Counted from the first letter of the stretch, positions 1 to 8,779 are shown. The stretch: DNA of 64,000 nt from Armatimonadota bacterium (GCA_017303935.1 JAFLBD010000002.1:496001-560000), one strand, 5' to 3'. The notes: a model not told the origin generated them from the sequence alone. Translations and numbers: made by a program.

Positions 1-2
1 CA

Positions 3-512
3 TTTGTGCTTTCGGTGTGTTCGATTTGGCCACGAAAGAACATCGCCCATATCATCAAAGCGGTGGACGCATTGCCGGTCGATGTACCACACCGGCTTGT
101 TCTTACTGGCAGGAAGCACTACGGCGAGCTCCCGATGAGCAACCGAGCGCACTTTACGGGATATGTCGATGAAGGATTGCTTTCTGCTCTTTACTGCGCA
201 GCGGACTTGTACCTTTGTCCGAGCTTGCACGAGGGATTTGGAATTCCACTGCTTGAAGCTTTTCATGCCGGCTGTCCCGTGATCTGTAGTGATCGCGGCG
301 CATTGCCAGAAGTCGCGGGCGAGGCATGCGAGATCGTCGGGCTAGAATCGGTTCAGGATTGGACGGCGGCGATTCGGAACCTGTTGGCTGATTCCGGTAA
401 GCTAGAAGACTATCGTCAAAAGGGGTTTGAGCGCGCGGCGCATTTTGACTGGGAAACCGCCGCAGATCAAACTGCAAAAATCTATGAATCCTGCCTTCAA
501 GATCGAGCCTGA
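3..512 (+). CDS. Glycosyltransferase, GT4-like, C-terminal part (cut by window edge)
   Basis: Only the C-terminal ~170 residues are in the window; the reading frame is open to the left edge and the true start lies upstream. What is visible is the nucleotide-sugar-binding Rossmann half of a GT-B fold retaining glycosyltransferase: an S-x-W-P-R-K-N entry motif, the F-T-G-Y-V-D strand, and the diagnostic HEGFGIPLLEA block with its E-x7-E pair, followed by G-x-P-V-x-x-S-D-R-G-A-L-P-E-V. Donor and acceptor cannot be told from this half; it probably makes cell-surface polysaccharide. Its last codons overlap the start of the Trm112-like gene, so the two are probably co-translated. Confidence 0.85.
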   Translation, partial: FVLSVCSIWPRKNIAHIIKAVDALPVDVPHRLVLTGRKHYGELPMSNRAHFTGYVDEGLLSALYCAADLYLCPSLHEGFGIPLLEAFHAGCPVICSDRGALPEVAGEACEIVGLESVQDWTAAIRNLLADSGKLEDYRQKGFERAAHFDWETAADQTAKIYESCLQDRA

Positions 513-678
513 ATTGTTGCGCACGGTGGCCTGCCCACGGTGCGACCATCGGCCCGGTTTGACCCAGAAGGATCAGTATTTGGTCTGCCCGGATTGTGGC
601 GCGAAGTACCCAATTGTCGATGGAATCCCGCAGCTTCTCCCAGAAGACGCCGAGTTTGAGAATCAATCAAAGTCATGA
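484..678 (+). CDS. Trm112-like small zinc-ribbon protein
   Basis: This 64-residue protein belongs to the Trm112 family of small zinc-binding proteins. Two CxxC knuckles are visible (Cys17/Cys20 and Cys35/Cys38), followed by the family's typical Y-P-I-V-D-G-I-P-x-L-L-P ending. I chose the ATG at 484 because it gives the normal length; longer versions run into unrelated sequence of the upstream frame. The gene starts 29 bp inside the glycosyltransferase gene and its stop shares ATGA with aroQ. Eukaryotic and archaeal Trm112 activates methyltransferases; bacterial members are mostly uncharacterised, so the partner here is unknown. Confidence 0.8.
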   Translation: MNPAFKIEPELLRTVACPRCDHRPGLTQKDQYLVCPDCGAKYPIVDGIPQLLPEDAEFENQSKS

Positions 679-1130
679 GTGCCAAAACGCTTCAAATCTT
701 GATCTTGCACGGTCCAAACCTAAACCTAACGGGTTTTAGGGAGCCGGATATCTATGGCAAAAAGCCGTTAAGCGATATCGACGAGATGGTTCGCAATGCC
801 GCCGAGAAACTCAAAGTAGACGTGCGGATTTTGCAGTCAAACCACGAGGGAATCCTCATCGATGCTATCCAAGAACACCGAACCTGGGCGGACGCAATCA
901 TCATCAATGCGGGTGCGCTAACACACTATTCGTACGCGCTCCGGGACGCCCTCGCAAGCGTTCGATTGCCGGTCGTCGAAGTCCACCTGAGCAACGTCTA
1001 TTCCCGCGAAGAATTCCGGCACAAAAGCGTGATCAGCCCCGTGGTTGTTGGTCAGATCGCCGGGTTCGGCGGCTTTGGCTATGTGCTGGCCATCGAAGCG
1101 CTTCAGAACCTGCAAATCGAAGTCATATGA
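675..1130 (+). CDS. aroQ: Type II 3-dehydroquinate dehydratase
   Basis: This enzyme catalyses the third step of the shikimate pathway, dehydrating 3-dehydroquinate to 3-dehydroshikimate in the cytoplasm. The 151-residue length is normal for the dodecameric type II family. Family motifs are all present: HGPNLNLTG near residue 12, the catalytic Tyr in REPDIYG (about residue 27), S-N-H-E-G, the [10 protein letters not shown] segment, and [11 protein letters not shown]-x-F-R-H-K-S with its catalytic His. Start and stop overlap both neighbours as ATGA, indicating translational coupling in a short operon with the peptidase that follows. Confidence 0.96.
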   Translation: MSAKTLQILILHGPNLNLTGFREPDIYGKKPLSDIDEMVRNAAEKLKVDVRILQSNHEGILIDAIQEHRTWADAIIINAGALTHYSYALRDALASVRLPVVEVHLSNVYSREEFRHKSVISPVVVGQIAGFGGFGYVLAIEALQNLQIEVI

Positions 1131-2191
1131 GCCAACTCAAGCGTTTACAATCTGCCATGACCGCCGCTGGCGTGGAGCATTTGCAAATCCACGAACCCGC
1201 CACCTTGCAATGGCTAGCCGGTTTCACTGGGAGCTTCGGAATTGCACTCGTCACCCCGAATGAAGGCGTTTTCATCACCGATAGTCGGTACACGATACAG
1301 GCCAAGAATCAAGTCAAGGAACTCGACGTCATCCCGCATGACCCCAGCAAGGTCATTCAAGATGTTGTTGCGGACCAAGTGAAGCGACTCGGCGCCAAGC
1401 AACTCGCCTTTGAGTCCAGCGCGAGCTACGCGCAGGTCGAAGCCTGGCGGGCGAAATACGATGGGGTTGAACTTGTTTCCTGCAAGAACTTGTTGACCGA
1501 TCTTTTCAAGATCAAAACCGCTGATGAGATTGCTCTGATCAAAGAAGCCTGCAAGCTCGGCGACGCCTGCATGCAACGCGCAATTTCGATGATCCAAGTC
1601 GGCGTCTCCGAGTACGACATCGGACTTGATATCGAATTCTTCTTCAGGAAGCAAGGCGCGAAGATTGGGTTTGATCCGATCGTGGCCAGCGGTCCAAATA
1701 GTGCGCTGCCTCACGCAAGACCTTCGGAGCGAAAGATCGAACGCGGAGAATTCGTGACCCTTGATCTGGGGTGCAGTTTGGACGGCTATTGTTCAGACAT
1801 CACTCGCACGGTTGTGGTGAGCGAATGCTCCGATCGGCATCGAGATATCTATGAGCAGGTGCTCCGCGCCGAAGAAGAATGCTGTGCGGCACTCGTTCCT
1901 GGTGCAAACGGCAAGGATGTAGACCAGCTTGCGCGAGACATCTTGAATGAAAAGGACCTCGCACAGTACTTTGGGCACAGCCTCGGCCACGGGCTCGGCA
2001 GAGTTGTTCACGATCCAGGCAGGTTGTATCACACCGCTGACGAACCGATCGTTGCCGGACAAGTGTGGACGGTCGAGCCGGGCGTCTATATCGAAGGATT
2101 TGGCGGCGTCAGGATCGAAGATGATGTGGTCGTCACGGCATCTGGCCCTGAGATCATCACGCACACTCCGAAAGCGCTTTTGATCGTCTAA
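1127..2191 (+). CDS. M24 family metallopeptidase, Xaa-Pro aminopeptidase type
   Basis: This is a cytoplasmic dimetal aminopeptidase that likely removes N-terminal residues preceding proline. It has an N-terminal creatinase-like domain (about residues 1-130) and a C-terminal pita-bread catalytic domain. Metal ligands are visible in order: Asp in [17 protein letters not shown] (two Asp), His in [10 protein letters not shown], Glu in VEPGVYIEG and Glu in [11 protein letters not shown]. At 354 residues it matches the short YpdF/PepQ-like class rather than the longer E. coli PepP. The start codon overlaps the aroQ stop (ATGA), a pairing with aroQ that also occurs in Firmicutes. PepQ-type prolidase activity cannot be excluded. 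Confidence 0.92.
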   Translation: MSQLKRLQSAMTAAGVEHLQIHEPATLQWLAGFTGSFGIALVTPNEGVFITDSRYTIQAKNQVKELDVIPHDPSKVIQDVVADQVKRLGAKQLAFESSASYAQVEAWRAKYDGVELVSCKNLLTDLFKIKTADEIALIKEACKLGDACMQRAISMIQVGVSEYDIGLDIEFFFRKQGAKIGFDPIVASGPNSALPHARPSERKIERGEFVTLDLGCSLDGYCSDITRTVVVSECSDRHRDIYEQVLRAEEECCAALVPGANGKDVDQLARDILNEKDLAQYFGHSLGHGLGRVVHDPGRLYHTADEPIVAGQVWTVEPGVYIEGFGGVRIEDDVVVTASGPEIITHTPKALLIV

Positions 2192-2198
2192 ACCCAGC

Positions 2199-2984
2199 AT
2201 GGACGCATCTGTCAAAGGTTTTAAGACCACGCCAGAAGCCTCTCCGGCTGACATCAAATTCCGTAGTTCTGAACCTTCGGCGATCGTCGGGCCAGCTTCC
2301 TGTGGGAAGTCTCGGCTACTTGCTTCGGTCGCTGACGAACTTCCGCGCGGAACCCCAGTTCTGGAGCTAGATACTGAAGTCAAGGTTGGGCGAGTGACGC
2401 CGCAAGGGATGCTTAAGCACGTCAGCCCGGACCGTATTGCGGAGTTGTTGACCCTGACGGGTCTTTGGGATGTGCGCCGAAAGAACGTGCAATCGCTCGG
2501 CCCCGGGCATCAACAAGCCGTGACTGCGCTCCAATTTCTATCGCGGCCAAACCACGTGGTCCTGTTGGATGGCGCGCTGGATCTGCTTTCGCCTTGGGTG
2601 ATCGATGGCGTGCTCTCGGAGATGTTCAAGCTCCAGTTTCCATTGGTTATCGCCACCACCAATCGCCCGGAAATTGCAGAGAAGTTTGACCGGCTCCTGG
2701 TTCTGACCGAGCGCGGGATGCGTTTCGATGGGCGTCCACACGACTTCACTCGGATGGTTCAACCGGATGAAATCGAAATCGAGTCTGACGATACTTCTGC
2801 GATTCGAGCGCTGGTGGAGCCGTTCCAAGTCCAACTCGACATTGACGGTCGAACGATGCGGTTTCAGGCCCGCGACGGCCAAGAATTGGCGGCAAAACTG
2901 ATTCGCGAAGGATTCCCACACATTCGGTTGATTGCGGTGAAACAGCCGACCTTGGCCGATGCGCTCAAGCTAGTTCTGCGTTAA
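2199..2984 (+). CDS. Degenerate ABC-like P-loop ATPase of unknown role
   Basis: I do not recognise a named family. A Walker A motif GPASCGKS lies near residue 33 and a Walker-B-like strand VVLLDGALDLL near residue 120, with the ABC signature position occupied by SLGPGHQQAV instead of LSGGQ. The residue after the Walker B Asp is Gly rather than the catalytic Glu, so hydrolysis may be weak or absent. The N-terminal half resembles the nucleotide-binding domain of an ABC transporter; the C-terminal ~80 residues look like the accessory domain found after some transporter ATPases. No permease is adjacent. It ends 15 bp inside the convergent SelB-like gene. Confidence 0.7.
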   Translation: MDASVKGFKTTPEASPADIKFRSSEPSAIVGPASCGKSRLLASVADELPRGTPVLELDTEVKVGRVTPQGMLKHVSPDRIAELLTLTGLWDVRRKNVQSLGPGHQQAVTALQFLSRPNHVVLLDGALDLLSPWVIDGVLSEMFKLQFPLVIATTNRPEIAEKFDRLLVLTERGMRFDGRPHDFTRMVQPDEIEIESDDTSAIRALVEPFQVQLDIDGRTMRFQARDGQELAAKLIREGFPHIRLIAVKQPTLADALKLVLR

Positions 2985-3728
2985 CGTGTAGCGTTCGCCA
3001 TTGAGGGTCGCCCGTCCGGTATTCACCAAAAAGTCTGCCAGTGCGCCCGTGAATTCTCGCGATGTATCGAGGGATTCTCGCATTAGGGCTAGATCGAATT
3101 TTGGAGGCAACTGCTCGACCGCCTTTTGGAATGATTCCTGAGAGATCGCGATGCCAGGGGCGAGCAGAACCAGAATCCCGCAATCCGCACCTATTTGGTA
3201 GGCCGCTTCGACGGCTTGAGGTGGGATGTGCAGCAGTTGTGACATCTGCTTGACCGTTGGCGGAGCAAGCTGAAACTCTTGAAGTTCATGCACGATTCGG
3301 TCCAGAGTCTTGCCCGCATTTCGCGGAACCTCGATGATAGCTTGGGGCGGGAGCCAACCTTTGCTGGTGACGCGGATTAATCCTAATCGCTGGAGTTCTG
3401 CGCCAGCCCGACGAAGGGCGCGTCGGGTCAGCCAATAACCGAGTGACTTTTGCACCAGTTCAGGGTCGAATCCAAGTTCCTTTGGATTTTCAGAATGCAG
3501 TTGATTGACCTTAGTGACGAACTCCTGCTGGAAGACTTCGAAGGACTCGTTGAGGAACCAATGTCCTCCCACGCTCACGACCTTACCAGAAGATTTGATC
3601 GCTTCAAAGGCATCTCCAAGTTGCTGGACAGAAGTCTCGAAGTGCTCGGCGACTTCTGTCGAATCGACACCCTTGGGACATTCGGTGATGATTTCGAAAA
3701 TCTCTTCGATCAGCTGATTCGCGCGCAT
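2970..3728 (-). CDS. Free-standing SelB C-terminal (winged-helix) domain protein
   Basis: This 252-residue protein aligns by eye with the C-terminal winged-helix array of the selenocysteine elongation factor SelB. The family signature L-H-S-E-N-P-K-E-L-G-F-D-P is at about residues 76-88, and a terminal FDLALMRESLDTSREFTGAL segment matches the last winged helix. The EF-Tu-like GTPase domains that normally precede this region are absent: the ATG at 3728 shares TGATG with the preceding asparaginase gene, and no GTPase sequence lies upstream. In SelB this array binds the SECIS RNA hairpin. Here it could be an RNA- or DNA-binding relic or a repurposed regulator. Confidence 0.72.
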   Translation of the reverse strand: MRANQLIEEIFEIITECPKGVDSTEVAEHFETSVQQLGDAFEAIKSSGKVVSVGGHWFLNESFEVFQQEFVTKVNQLHSENPKELGFDPELVQKSLGYWLTRRALRRAGAELQRLGLIRVTSKGWLPPQAIIEVPRNAGKTLDRIVHELQEFQLAPPTVKQMSQLLHIPPQAVEAAYQIGADCGILVLLAPGIAISQESFQKAVEQLPPKFDLALMRESLDTSREFTGALADFLVNTGRATLNGERYTLTQN

Positions 3729-4603
3729 CAAGATGCTGGCGTCCCGAATGTGATCAATTCCATTTCGCCATCTTTGCAAACCCAGAGCGGAAAATCGCCT
3801 TGAGTACAGCTCGCACCAATCTGCCAATCTTTGCTCATCGCAAACACCACGCAAGGCAGTTCGTGCACCTTGGGTTGTCGCCGGAGCATGTGATTCACGA
3901 CTTCATCGCTGGCTTCCTGCGGTGTCATTCCATGGCGCATGTTTTCGACTGCACGGAACGAAGCGCAAGCCTTCCAAAGTTCTTCGCCGTTGCCAGTGGC
4001 TCCAGCGGTACCGACTTCGTCATCGGCGTAGATCCCAGCCCCAAAGATCGGTGAATCTCCAACCCGACCTGGTTGCTTGTAGGGCAGTCCACTGGTCGAC
4101 GAAGCCGCGAACAGCTGTCCATTTTCCCCGCCAAGCATGGTTACGGTGTCGGAAATTGCATGAACGTACTCTTTGATTCTTTCCGGGTTTTGGAGCCAAA
4201 TGTCGTATTGCGCGGCCACATCTGGGGTGACCAGATTGCGTGGCTTCATCCCTCGCTCGATGGCGTATCGTCTAGCTTGTTCGCCGGCGATCATGACATG
4301 CGGGGTGTCTTCCATCACCATCCGCGCGAGAGAAATTACCGGCACAATTCCGCGAACAGCGCACACGGCGCCGCAGAGGTAGTCGCTGCCCCGCATCATC
4401 GAAGCGTCAAGCTCGAGCTCTCCGTCCGAATTCGGGATCGAGCCGAGTCCGACGAGCGTCAGTGTCGGGTCTAACTCGGCGGCGGCGAGCCCAGCTTCGA
4501 GTGCATCGAGTACGCTTCCGCCTTCACTTTTCTTCGCCCAAGCGGCGCGAATGGCGACCTCGCCGGGTTCTTTCCACGATGAAAGAATGATAGATTGACT
4601 CAC
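3728..4603 (-). CDS. Isoaspartyl peptidase / glycosylasparaginase family Ntn hydrolase
   Basis: This 291-residue protein is a threonine-nucleophile (Ntn) hydrolase of the N4-(beta-N-acetylglucosaminyl)-L-asparaginase family. The expected autocleavage region reads H-A-I-S-D-T-V-T-M-L-G, with the Thr after Asp as probable nucleophile. It is followed by the conserved S-S-T-S-G-L-x-x-K-x-P-G-R-V-G-D-S-P-I-x-G-A-G and the G-A-T-G-N-G-E-E loop that binds substrate. There is no signal peptide, so it is likely cytoplasmic and may act on isoaspartyl dipeptides or short glycoasparagines. It starts 14 bp after the upstream small gene and is coupled by TGATG to the SelB-like gene. Confidence 0.88.
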   Translation of the reverse strand: MSQSIILSSWKEPGEVAIRAAWAKKSEGGSVLDALEAGLAAAELDPTLTLVGLGSIPNSDGELELDASMMRGSDYLCGAVCAVRGIVPVISLARMVMEDTPHVMIAGEQARRYAIERGMKPRNLVTPDVAAQYDIWLQNPERIKEYVHAISDTVTMLGGENGQLFAASSTSGLPYKQPGRVGDSPIFGAGIYADDEVGTAGATGNGEELWKACASFRAVENMRHGMTPQEASDEVVNHMLRRQPKVHELPCVVFAMSKDWQIGASCTQGDFPLWVCKDGEMELITFGTPAS

Positions 4604-4617
4604 AATTGGAACCTAGT

Positions 4618-5034
4618 CTACTCGCGGCGCTTGGCTCGTTGTGGTCCAAAAAGTGCGGAATTCCGTTCAATATCGAGGAGTTGCGTGAATTCTTGTACCA
4701 TTGCCAGGGCATCTGATTCGAAGTGATAACTCCCTGCGATTTCGCCTTGCCAGATGGATTCGACCACCCAATCTGGCACCGGGAGGAATACGATTCGTTG
4801 CGGCGCGTCGAGTTTAACCGGCAAGATGATAGCGGTCACTCCTGGCTTACTGAACACGATTTCGATCGTTACCGAATCTGGAAAATATTGCAGAGTCCCA
4901 AGCTGGGGATTGCCGATAACCCGCGCTTCCTTCAAGATGTTTGGATCAAATTCACCCTGGCTAGGCTCGCGGGACTCGAGCACGTCGTCGAGAATCTCGC
5001 GTTGCGCTTTGGCGAGCCAGGTGTTGAGCTTCAT
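4618..5034 (-). CDS. Hypothetical protein, 138 aa
   Basis: I do not recognise a family. The protein is soluble, without signal peptide or membrane segment, and mixes short beta-strand-like stretches (T-I-E-I-V-F, V-T-A-I-I-L-P-V) with a charged N-terminus and a basic tail ending K-R-R-E. Its start overlaps the cutC stop by 4 bp (ATGA) and it lies 14 bp before the asparaginase gene, so it is a genuine member of the pdxS-led unit. Function unknown. Confidence 0.7.
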   Translation of the reverse strand: MKLNTWLAKAQREILDDVLESREPSQGEFDPNILKEARVIGNPQLGTLQYFPDSVTIEIVFSKPGVTAIILPVKLDAPQRIVFLPVPDWVVESIWQGEIAGSYHFESDALAMVQEFTQLLDIERNSALFGPQRAKRRE

Positions 5035-5702
5035 GAAATGAAGTCTACCAATTCGCGGCGGACTTCCTGGATGACTTCCGCATCCAGAGAATTCCCAACA
5101 AATGGAGCGAGGTGCAGCCGTGCAATGCCAGTGGAGTCAAGAACTTCTTTCGCATTGTGAGCGCGAATGCCGCCACCGGGCAGCAGTTGGATTCTATCGC
5201 CGAACTTCTCGTTTAGGCTTCGTAGAGTGGATGCACCTTCAAGGGCGGACTTCGTTCCTCCGCTGAGAAGAATTCGGTTGAATCCGAGCGCAATCAACTC
5301 TTGGCAAGAACGGTCCAGATTTGGCGTGTGATCGAACGCTCGATGGCAGATAAACTCGAGGCTGGGCGCAGACGATTGGACGTGGGCCATCGCAGGCGAA
5401 TGGAGTGTATTTGAGGCAGTCAAAATGCCAAACACGATGCCATCCATGCCCTCCTCCGCCATGATGTGCGCGTCTTCGACCATGGTTTCGATTTCTGATT
5501 TCGAGTAGGCAAAGTCGCCGGGTCGTGGGCGCACCATGGAGTAAATAGGTTGTTGAGTTGCCTTGCGCGCCTGTCGAATCAAGGCTAAGGAAGGAGTTAG
5601 CCCGCCGACTTCGATCCCTGTACAAAGCTCAAATTGAGTCGCCCCTGCGGCTTCGGCGACGCGAATATCCTCAACCGAGCAACAAACAATCTCGAGCATC
5701 AT
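5031..5702 (-). CDS. cutC: CutC family protein
   Basis: This 223-residue TIM-barrel protein belongs to the CutC family, historically linked to copper homeostasis although the enzymatic role is unsettled. Family hallmarks visible are LEIVCCSVED at the N-terminus, G-A-x-x-F-E-L-C (residues ~20-27), M-V-R-P-R-P-G-D-F, the C-H-R-A-F-D motif near residue 120, I-L-L-S-G-G near residue 144 and the L-L-P-G-G-G-I phosphate-binding-like loop. It is coupled to its neighbours by 4-bp overlaps at both ends. No copper chaperone or export gene is nearby, so the context does not support copper as the substrate. Confidence 0.93.
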   Translation of the reverse strand: MMLEIVCCSVEDIRVAEAAGATQFELCTGIEVGGLTPSLALIRQARKATQQPIYSMVRPRPGDFAYSKSEIETMVEDAHIMAEEGMDGIVFGILTASNTLHSPAMAHVQSSAPSLEFICHRAFDHTPNLDRSCQELIALGFNRILLSGGTKSALEGASTLRSLNEKFGDRIQLLPGGGIRAHNAKEVLDSTGIARLHLAPFVGNSLDAEVIQEVRRELVDFIS

Positions 5703-6424
5703 TTGAGTGGTTTCAACTCTCCTTCAAGCATCCTAGAATCAACATCGAAATCATAAACTCCGAGGAATCTTGCATGCGATCCGCCCTGAGCGACCCAGGT
5801 CGATCCGTGCAGCTCCGGCTTTTCAAGAACGGTGTGAGAATGGCCTCCAAAAATAAGGTCGACCGCTCCGGTTTCGGCTAGCTTGAGGTCTTGGCGCATG
5901 CCAATGTGGGTGAGAGCAATCACAACATCGCAATCTGCGCGGAGTTTGTTGCCTTCTTGAATCGCTGCGGCGATCGGGTCAGTCCAGATGAACTCGCTAG
6001 CGTGCTTGGAAACCATCTTTTCGGTGACCATTGGTACCGAAACTCCTAAGATTCCGACCTTGATCCCCGCGACGCTGATCACGAGAGATGCTGGTAGAAC
6101 AAGTTTCCCAGAGCTTTGAAAAATCATGTTCGCGCACAAGATTGGATGTGCCGCGCCAGCGATCTTGGAGTTAAAGACTCGCTCGATGACGTGAGTTTCG
6201 CGATTTCCAATGGTCGAAGCTGTCAGTGGAATTTGCGAAAAGAGATTCCAAACCGGTTCCTGCCGCAAAGGGATTCCGAGGTTTCCAGTTTTGATCGCAT
6301 CGCCCGAATCAAATATGAGGCAATCCGGAGTCTTGAAAGACTGTATGCGCGCGACTTGCTGCTCGGTCAAATGACCGTGAAGATCGTTGAGGTGGAGAAT
6401 CCGAAGGTTACGCTTTGTGCCCAA
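5699..6424 (-). CDS. Calcineurin-like metallophosphoesterase, 5'-nucleotidase N-terminal type
   Basis: This 241-residue protein matches the dimetal phosphoesterase domain of UshA-type 5'-nucleotidases. Metal-binding motifs seen are L-H-L-N-D-L-H-G-H-L (residues ~10-19), F-D-S-G-D-A-I-K, G-N-R-E-T-H (replacing the usual GNHE/D), A-L-T-H-I-G and F-G-G-H-S-H. The substrate-specificity C-terminal domain of UshA is missing and there is no signal peptide, so it is a cytoplasmic single-domain enzyme. The R replacing H in GN(H/R)E removes a residue that normally stabilises the transition state, so substrate and rate are uncertain. It overlaps secG by 17 bp and cutC by 4 bp. Confidence 0.85.
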   Translation of the reverse strand: MGTKRNLRILHLNDLHGHLTEQQVARIQSFKTPDCLIFDSGDAIKTGNLGIPLRQEPVWNLFSQIPLTASTIGNRETHVIERVFNSKIAGAAHPILCANMIFQSSGKLVLPASLVISVAGIKVGILGVSVPMVTEKMVSKHASEFIWTDPIAAAIQEGNKLRADCDVVIALTHIGMRQDLKLAETGAVDLIFGGHSHTVLEKPELHGSTWVAQGGSHARFLGVYDFDVDSRMLEGELKPLK

Positions 6425-6647
6425 CGAAGTCCAAAATCAGCATCAAGCTGACAAATCCCACGCCGAGATAAAACGTGAGCTTATTGATCTGATCGTCAAT
6501 CGTCGCACGACCACCCTTAAACGTGGTGCGGATTTGGCCACCGCCCGACATCGCATCTCCCTTGCTTGTGAGGAGCACGATGATGGTGAATAGCAAGGCG
6601 ACAAGCACGGCTACTCCCAACAGGACTTGATAGGCGGAATCGTTCAC
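6408..6647 (-). CDS. secG: Preprotein translocase subunit SecG
   Basis: At 79 residues with two membrane helices (about 5-27 and 55-75) joined by a Gly-rich cytoplasmic loop (M-S-G-G-G-Q-I-R-T-T-F-K-G-G), this fits SecG, the small accessory subunit of the SecYEG channel. The loop plus the T-x-x-L-x-x-G-F segment is the family pattern. It lies 6 bp after the CBS-DUF1385 gene and overlaps the phosphoesterase gene. It may instead be annotated only as a small membrane protein, but the size, topology and loop favour SecG. Confidence 0.83.
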   Translation of the reverse strand: MNDSAYQVLLGVAVLVALLFTIIVLLTSKGDAMSGGGQIRTTFKGGRATIDDQINKLTFYLGVGFVSLMLILDFVGHKA

Positions 6648-6653
6648 GACAAC

Positions 6654-7847
6654 CTAAGATACCCGCAAGAGTGGTCCAAAATTCAACCACTGGCTGGCAA
6701 GGTCGATCAGGAAGATCAGCGAAATGTATCCGACGAGGATCAGCGGTAGGCCGGATTTTGCAAATCGAATCCAACCTGACGGCGCAACAACCGGGTCGCT
6801 CTCGTACCGGGTGAGCAGTTCTTTTCCTGCGCGAATCCCGGCTTCGATCTGCCTTTTGTTCGGCGGGCGGGTTGTGAAATACAGTTGCAAAAACGACCCT
6901 ATGGATTTCCAGCCGAAGATAGTGACCAAGGCCGCGGCAAGAATTTTGAGTTCTGGGTCTATCGGGAAAGGCGCGAAGGCGATCCCAAAGAACAGGCCCA
7001 TCCCAGCGGCCAGATTGGTGCCGCATCTCGGATGGACCCTGGGCATGCGACGGACGATATCGGGGTGTAGCTCCTCGCCACGCTCGATGGCGTGTACGAC
7101 CATATGCTCTGCAGCGTGATATCCGGCCATCGGCACTTGCCGCAATCCGATCAAGAACAGTAAGACGCTCGCAGGTCCAACGACGGCATTGATCACATTT
7201 ACCGGCGCGTGGAGTGCGGTCAATCCAGCCTCTAGCCCCATCGATGCAGCGTCTGCACCAAGATGCAAGAGCCCGAGCAACATTCCGGCAAGGATGAGGT
7301 GCCACGTGGTCGCTCCTCCCGACGCTGATCCATTCGTAAGATAGACCGAAACCGGAGTGGCCATCCCTCCGACGACCATCGGCCGGAAACTGAATTCGGA
7401 CGCGGGGAAGAGGTGGGCGGGGGTGAGCACTCCGACCAAGTTGTAATCGCGGTCAACCACCAATGCCGCTTGGGCACGCGTCTCCTCGAACACGCGCAAT
7501 GCCTCCGCTCCAGGTGCCGAGGCAAAGATCATTGGGACTTCTGTGGGAGGGAGGACATCTACCCTAGCCGATGGATCGAATCCGCCAGCGAGTGCAGAAG
7601 TAAGCAACCGACCGTCTACCACACCCTTGATCACGCCGTTTTCGACGATGGGTAGGATAGGGGTTCCGAATGTGCGGATTCGTTCGGCAGCCAGTTGAAG
7701 CGACGCGCTCGCGCTCACCGGGTTAACCGGCTGGCAAAAAACGGCGACATTGCGCTGGAGGCTACCGGAGGAGCTCAAGGTTGGCAGTTTACCAACCGCG
7801 CGTTGCCAGTAGTTCAGATTCCGGCAATCGGTCGCAATTGATTCCAA
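6654..7847 (-). CDS. CBS-domain pair fused to DUF1385 membrane protein
   Basis: The N-terminal ~150 residues form two CBS repeats (for example [18 protein letters not shown]), regulatory modules that usually bind adenine nucleotides. The C-terminal ~230 residues are a DUF1385 (YqhQ-like) integral membrane domain with its hallmark Y-H-A-A-E-H-x-x-V-H-A, a G-E-E-L block and R-V-H-P-R-C-G-T-N. The His/Glu/Cys residues suggest a metal site; the family's function is not established. The ATG at 7847 lies 59 bp inside pdxS; a TTG at 7778, just after the pdxS stop, is an alternative start. Most DUF1385 proteins lack the CBS pair. Confidence 0.85.
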   Translation of the reverse strand: MESIATDCRNLNYWQRAVGKLPTLSSSGSLQRNVAVFCQPVNPVSASASLQLAAERIRTFGTPILPIVENGVIKGVVDGRLLTSALAGGFDPSARVDVLPPTEVPMIFASAPGAEALRVFEETRAQAALVVDRDYNLVGVLTPAHLFPASEFSFRPMVVGGMATPVSVYLTNGSASGGATTWHLILAGMLLGLLHLGADAASMGLEAGLTALHAPVNVINAVVGPASVLLFLIGLRQVPMAGYHAAEHMVVHAIERGEELHPDIVRRMPRVHPRCGTNLAAGMGLFFGIAFAPFPIDPELKILAAALVTIFGWKSIGSFLQLYFTTRPPNKRQIEAGIRAGKELLTRYESDPVVAPSGWIRFAKSGLPLILVGYISLIFLIDLASQWLNFGPLLRVS

Positions 7848-8694
7848 CCATCGCTTCGCCTAAGCCCTTGCTGATTTCTGCGAGCTTCTTCGGTTCGCGG
7901 TAGAACAGCACGGATTCGACAATGGCTTTGGCCCGCTTGACCGGATCGCCGCTCTTGAAAATTCCGCTGCCGACGAAAACCGTCTCCGCGCCAAGTTGCA
8001 TCATGAGAGCAGCATCGGCGGGAGTGGCAATGCCGCCTGCGCTGAAGTTTGGCACCGGGAGTTTGCCCGTTCGATGGACTTCTCGAATCAATTCAAGTGG
8101 GGCTGCATGCTCCTTCGCGAGTACAAACAGTTCGTCTTCGCGGGCGTTTTGGACGATTCGGATTTCCTTCATGATCGTGCGCATGTGGCGCACCGCTTCG
8201 ACGACGTCACCCGTACCCGCTTCGCCCTTGGTGCGGATCATAGCGGCGCCCTCGCCACATCGTCGGAGTGCTTCTCCAAGGTTGCGCGCACCGCAAACAA
8301 ACGGCACCTTAAAAGCGTGCTTGTCGACGTGGTTTTCGTAATCCGCTGGGGTGAGCACTTCGCTCTCATCGACGAAATCGACCTCGAGTGCTTCGAGAAT
8401 CTGAGCTTCAACAAAGTGTCCGATTCGGCACTTGGCCATCACCGGAATACTGACGACCTCTTTGATTTCGAGAATCATTTCCGGGTCGCTCATTCGGGCG
8501 ACACCGCCATCTTTGCGAATATCGGCGGGGACTCTTTCAAGCGCCATCACAGCGACGGCACCGGCATCCTGAGCGATTTTGGCTTGCTCTGGGTTGACGA
8601 CATCCATGATGACCCCACCCTTTAGCATTTCGGCCAAGCCGACTTTCTCGCGCCAAGTGTTCTTGGCTACTCCGTTGTTGCTCACGTCGCTCAT
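7789..8694 (-). CDS. pdxS: Pyridoxal 5'-phosphate synthase, lyase subunit PdxS
   Basis: This enzyme makes pyridoxal phosphate directly from ribose 5-phosphate, glyceraldehyde 3-phosphate and ammonia supplied by the glutaminase PdxT. The 301-residue length from the ATG at 8694 is normal, and that start has a purine-rich GAAGAGAGA just upstream. Family motifs include [10 protein letters not shown], the catalytic-lysine segment [20 protein letters not shown] and the P-V[15 protein letters not shown] block. It heads the eight-gene minus-strand unit. pdxT is not in the window, which is unusual since the two are often adjacent. Confidence 0.97.
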   Translation of the reverse strand: MSDVSNNGVAKNTWREKVGLAEMLKGGVIMDVVNPEQAKIAQDAGAVAVMALERVPADIRKDGGVARMSDPEMILEIKEVVSIPVMAKCRIGHFVEAQILEALEVDFVDESEVLTPADYENHVDKHAFKVPFVCGARNLGEALRRCGEGAAMIRTKGEAGTGDVVEAVRHMRTIMKEIRIVQNAREDELFVLAKEHAAPLELIREVHRTGKLPVPNFSAGGIATPADAALMMQLGAETVFVGSGIFKSGDPVKRAKAIVESVLFYREPKKLAEISKGLGEAMVGINCDRLPESELLATRGW

Positions 8695-8719
8695 TCTCTC
8701 TTCAAGTTCTACGCAAAAT

Positions 8720-8737
8720 TGAGTTCGATTGAACTCA
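8720..8737. promoter_or_regulatory. Perfect palindrome in the pdxS leader
   Basis: TGAGTTC and GAACTCA form a perfect 7-bp inverted repeat around a 4-nt centre. It lies between the predicted pdxS -10 box and the start codon, just downstream of the expected transcription start. It could be an operator or a small leader hairpin; no regulator gene is adjacent. Confidence 0.4.
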
Positions 8738-8751
8738 GCGCATGAACCAAA

Positions 8752-8779
8752 ATTGTACCTTGCGGCCAATTTTTACCAA
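8752..8779 (-). promoter_or_regulatory. Predicted sigma-70-type promoter for pdxS unit
   Basis: On the minus strand a TTGGTA hexamer is followed after 16 bp by TACAAT. This places transcription start near 8745 and gives a leader of about 50 nt carrying the palindrome and a purine-rich ribosome binding site. Confidence 0.5.
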
